Source of the DNA: Xanthomarina arctica
GTDB taxonomy: Bacteria; Bacteroidota; Bacteroidia; Flavobacteriales; Flavobacteriaceae
Direction of reading: 5' to 3'
Assembly (NCBI RefSeq): GCF_014638915.1
Contig: NZ_BMFQ01000001.1
Coordinates: 62,001-126,000 of the forward strand
Length of the DNA stretch: 64,000 bases
This document shows, one piece after another, positions 62,486 to 64,000 of the stretch. Every line of letters begins with the position of its first letter. Position 1 is the first letter of the stretch. The translations under genes were made by a program, and so were the position numbers. Below the pieces are notes generated by a model that saw only the letters and a list, made by a program, of their open reading frames with translations, ran no database searches and was not told where the DNA came from.

Positions 62486-63259
62486 ATGAAAACAGCCTTA
62501 TACTTTATATTTTTTATCTCTTTGTCCATTTTTGGACAAGAACCTATAGAACCAACATTTATTTCCAAAATACCTTTTGAAGCAGATGCCGTTACAGGTA
62601 TTGACAATTTTGGATTGATATATTATATTAAAAACAATACCCTTTATAAAACTGAAGACAGTAAAAATTACTCCTATAGCAATGTACAATTAGGAAGAAT
62701 TACTACAGCAAACAGCTTTAATCCTTTAAAAGTGACTGTTTTTTATGCAGATTTTAATTCTGTCATTTTACTAGACAATAGGTTTACCGAAATCCTTAAA
62801 GTAGATTTTAGTAGTATTGAGTATTACAAAAACGTGTCGCTAACCTCAACGGCAAACGACAATGCTCTTTGGATTTACAATCAAGATCTGCAACAACTGG
62901 AATTATTCGATTATAAAACAAATCGATCTAAAGCCACTACTCTGCCATTACAATCGAAAGCCTTAGATTTAGAGAGCAATTATAATTATGCGTGGTTACT
63001 AACGGAAAAATTTCTTTCAAAATATAATTACTTTGGAAGCTTGATCTACAAGGTGAAAAATGATGGTTTCACATCCATTGTTGAAAGCAATGAAAAGATA
63101 TATTTAATTAAAGAAAAATCGATTTATTTTTATAACGAAACGGAAGATTATTTTCAATTAATTAAAACCCCAGAATTGTTAACAAAACAGTTTTTAGTAA
63201 CCAATGAAACCTTGTATATTTACGATTCGAAAAATTTACATAAATTTCAACTAAACTAA
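62486..63259 (+). CDS. Exported beta-propeller-like protein
   Basis: A 257-residue protein with signal peptide KTALYFIFFISLSIFGQ from the Met at 62486; an upstream ATG at 62459 would add nine polar residues and is less likely. The mature part repeats a strand pattern with ITTANSFNPLKVTVFYADFN, LWIYNQDLQQLELFDYKTN, WLLTEKFLSKYNYFGSLIYK and LYIYDSKNLHKFQL, which suggests a WD40/NHL-like propeller. No catalytic motif is visible. It precedes the deoxynucleoside kinase gene by 7 bp, so the two are likely co-transcribed, but a functional link is not evident. Confidence 0.6.
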   Translation: MKTALYFIFFISLSIFGQEPIEPTFISKIPFEADAVTGIDNFGLIYYIKNNTLYKTEDSKNYSYSNVQLGRITTANSFNPLKVTVFYADFNSVILLDNRFTEILKVDFSSIEYYKNVSLTSTANDNALWIYNQDLQQLELFDYKTNRSKATTLPLQSKALDLESNYNYAWLLTEKFLSKYNYFGSLIYKVKNDGFTSIVESNEKIYLIKEKSIYFYNETEDYFQLIKTPELLTKQFLVTNETLYIYDSKNLHKFQLN

Positions 63260-63266
63260 AATAATT

Positions 63267-63881
63267 ATGCACGTTGCAATAGCTGGAAACATTGGTGCGG
63301 GTAAAACGACACTTACTACTTTACTTGCTAAACATTATCATTGGGAATCTCAATTAGAAGATGTTGTAGACAATCCTTATTTAGATGATTTTTACAACCA
63401 GATGGAGCGTTGGAGTTTTAATTTGCAGGTTTATTTTTTAAATAGCAGGTTTCGTCAGATATCTCAAATTCGCGAAAGTGGGAAAGATATTATTCAAGAC
63501 AGAACCATTTATGAAGATGCCCATATTTTTGCGCCAAACCTTCATGCTATGGGATTAATGACTAATCGTGATTTTGAAAATTACCGTTCGCTTTTCGATT
63601 TAATGGAATCTTTTGTACAAGGACCAGATTTATTAATTTATTTACGTAGTTCTATTTCTAATTTGGTTTCTCAAATCCACAAAAGAGGACGTGATTACGA
63701 AAACTCTATAAGTATTGATTATTTAAGTAGATTGAACGAACGCTACGAAGCGTGGATTACTGGTTACGACAAAGGGAACCTTCTAATTATTGATGTAGAC
63801 AATTTAGATTTCGTGGCTAATCCTGAAGACTTAGGAAGCATTATTAACAGAATTGATGCTGAAATAAATGGCTTGTTCTAA
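63267..63881 (+). CDS. Deoxynucleoside kinase
   Basis: A dNK-family kinase of 204 residues that phosphorylates deoxynucleosides in salvage. P-loop GNIGAGKTTLTTLLAK near residue 8, the ERW-like region around NPYLDDFYNQMERWSFNLQV, the DRTIYEDAHIFAPNLHAMGL motif near residue 75, and the LID RIHKRGRDYENSI-type segment near 145 (here SQIHKRGRDYENS). The substrate (deoxyadenosine/deoxyguanosine or deoxycytidine) cannot be fixed from the motifs. Confidence 0.9.
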   Translation: MHVAIAGNIGAGKTTLTTLLAKHYHWESQLEDVVDNPYLDDFYNQMERWSFNLQVYFLNSRFRQISQIRESGKDIIQDRTIYEDAHIFAPNLHAMGLMTNRDFENYRSLFDLMESFVQGPDLLIYLRSSISNLVSQIHKRGRDYENSISIDYLSRLNERYEAWITGYDKGNLLIIDVDNLDFVANPEDLGSIINRIDAEINGLF

Positions 63882-63886
63882 CCAGA

Positions 63887-64000
63887 TTATTTTATAAAAC
63901 CATTTTCTCTAGCGTGTTCCTCTGCTTGCTCACTGCTATCTACCAATAAAACAGGCGTAGATTTGTAGTTTTCAAACAAGCCTTTAATACGCAACATTTT
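63887..64000 (-). CDS. C-terminal end of an unidentified gene (partial)
   Basis: Only the last 37 codons are in the window; the frame reads KMLRIKGLFENYKSTPVLLV, then DSSEQAEEHARENGFIK and TAA. It converges on the kinase gene with 5 nt between the stops. I do not recognise the family from this fragment. Confidence 0.5.
   Translation of the reverse strand, partial: KMLRIKGLFENYKSTPVLLVDSSEQAEEHARENGFIK

Overview
The window is AT-rich chromosomal DNA of a Bacteroidota, almost certainly a member of the Flavobacteriaceae. The case rests on a gldA gliding gene, a type IX secretion sorting domain, a GLPGLI protein next to a TonB-dependent receptor, DUF3857 transglutaminase-like proteins, TAnnTTTG-type promoters and few Shine-Dalgarno sequences. 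Most of it is housekeeping and amino-acid biosynthesis. I see no phage, insertion sequence, CRISPR array or large mobile island.

Layout. 1-6.7 kb: end of a LuxR-type regulator, dnaG, an ECF sigma / anti-sigma / envelope protein module, a membrane protein and a polyprenyl diphosphate synthase. 6.7-18.1 kb: a sulfotransferase-like remnant, a T9SS-secreted protein, rlmN, queA, aroA, a MazG-like gene and three DUF3857 proteins. 18.1-23.9 kb: a frameshifted dtd, rsgA and an aromatic operon (prephenate dehydratase, aminotransferase, tyrA, DAHP synthase-chorismate mutase) behind a Phe/Tyr/Trp leader attenuator. 24-26.8 kb: gldA, a GIN-domain lipoprotein and a PagL-like protein. 26.8-37.9 kb: metF, a split metH, two sulfhydrylases and a MetX-aspartokinase-homoserine dehydrogenase fusion, under a SAM-I riboswitch. 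38-54.8 kb: a helical repeat protein, leuACDB, the ilv operon (ilvD-B-N-C-A plus gapN) behind two tandem Ile/Val leader attenuators, and metK behind a SAM-II-like riboswitch. 55-64 kb: two small envelope genes, tandem repeats, tRNA-Tyr, an M28 peptidase, a TonB-dependent receptor with a GLPGLI protein, a propeller-like secreted protein and a deoxynucleoside kinase.

How it fits together. The aspartate family (Thr/Met/SAM), branched-chain and aromatic pathways lie close together, and each appears to be controlled at the RNA level: SAM-I for methionine synthesis, a SAM-II-like element for metK, and ribosome-sensing attenuators for aromatic and branched-chain synthesis. For leuACDB I found no equivalent leader.

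The most unusual signals are small repeats that sit inside or against genes. A short hairpin lies exactly 6 nt before the start codon of leuD, metF and a lipoprotein gene, with a decayed copy before ilvA. A 37-bp GC-rich element is inserted twice in aroA in two different reading frames. A 7-bp tandem repeat lies inside metH. Larger intergenic repeats occur at 27.9 and 58.6 kb, and a 109-bp tandem repeat with a 25-bp perfect hairpin sits beside tRNA-Tyr.
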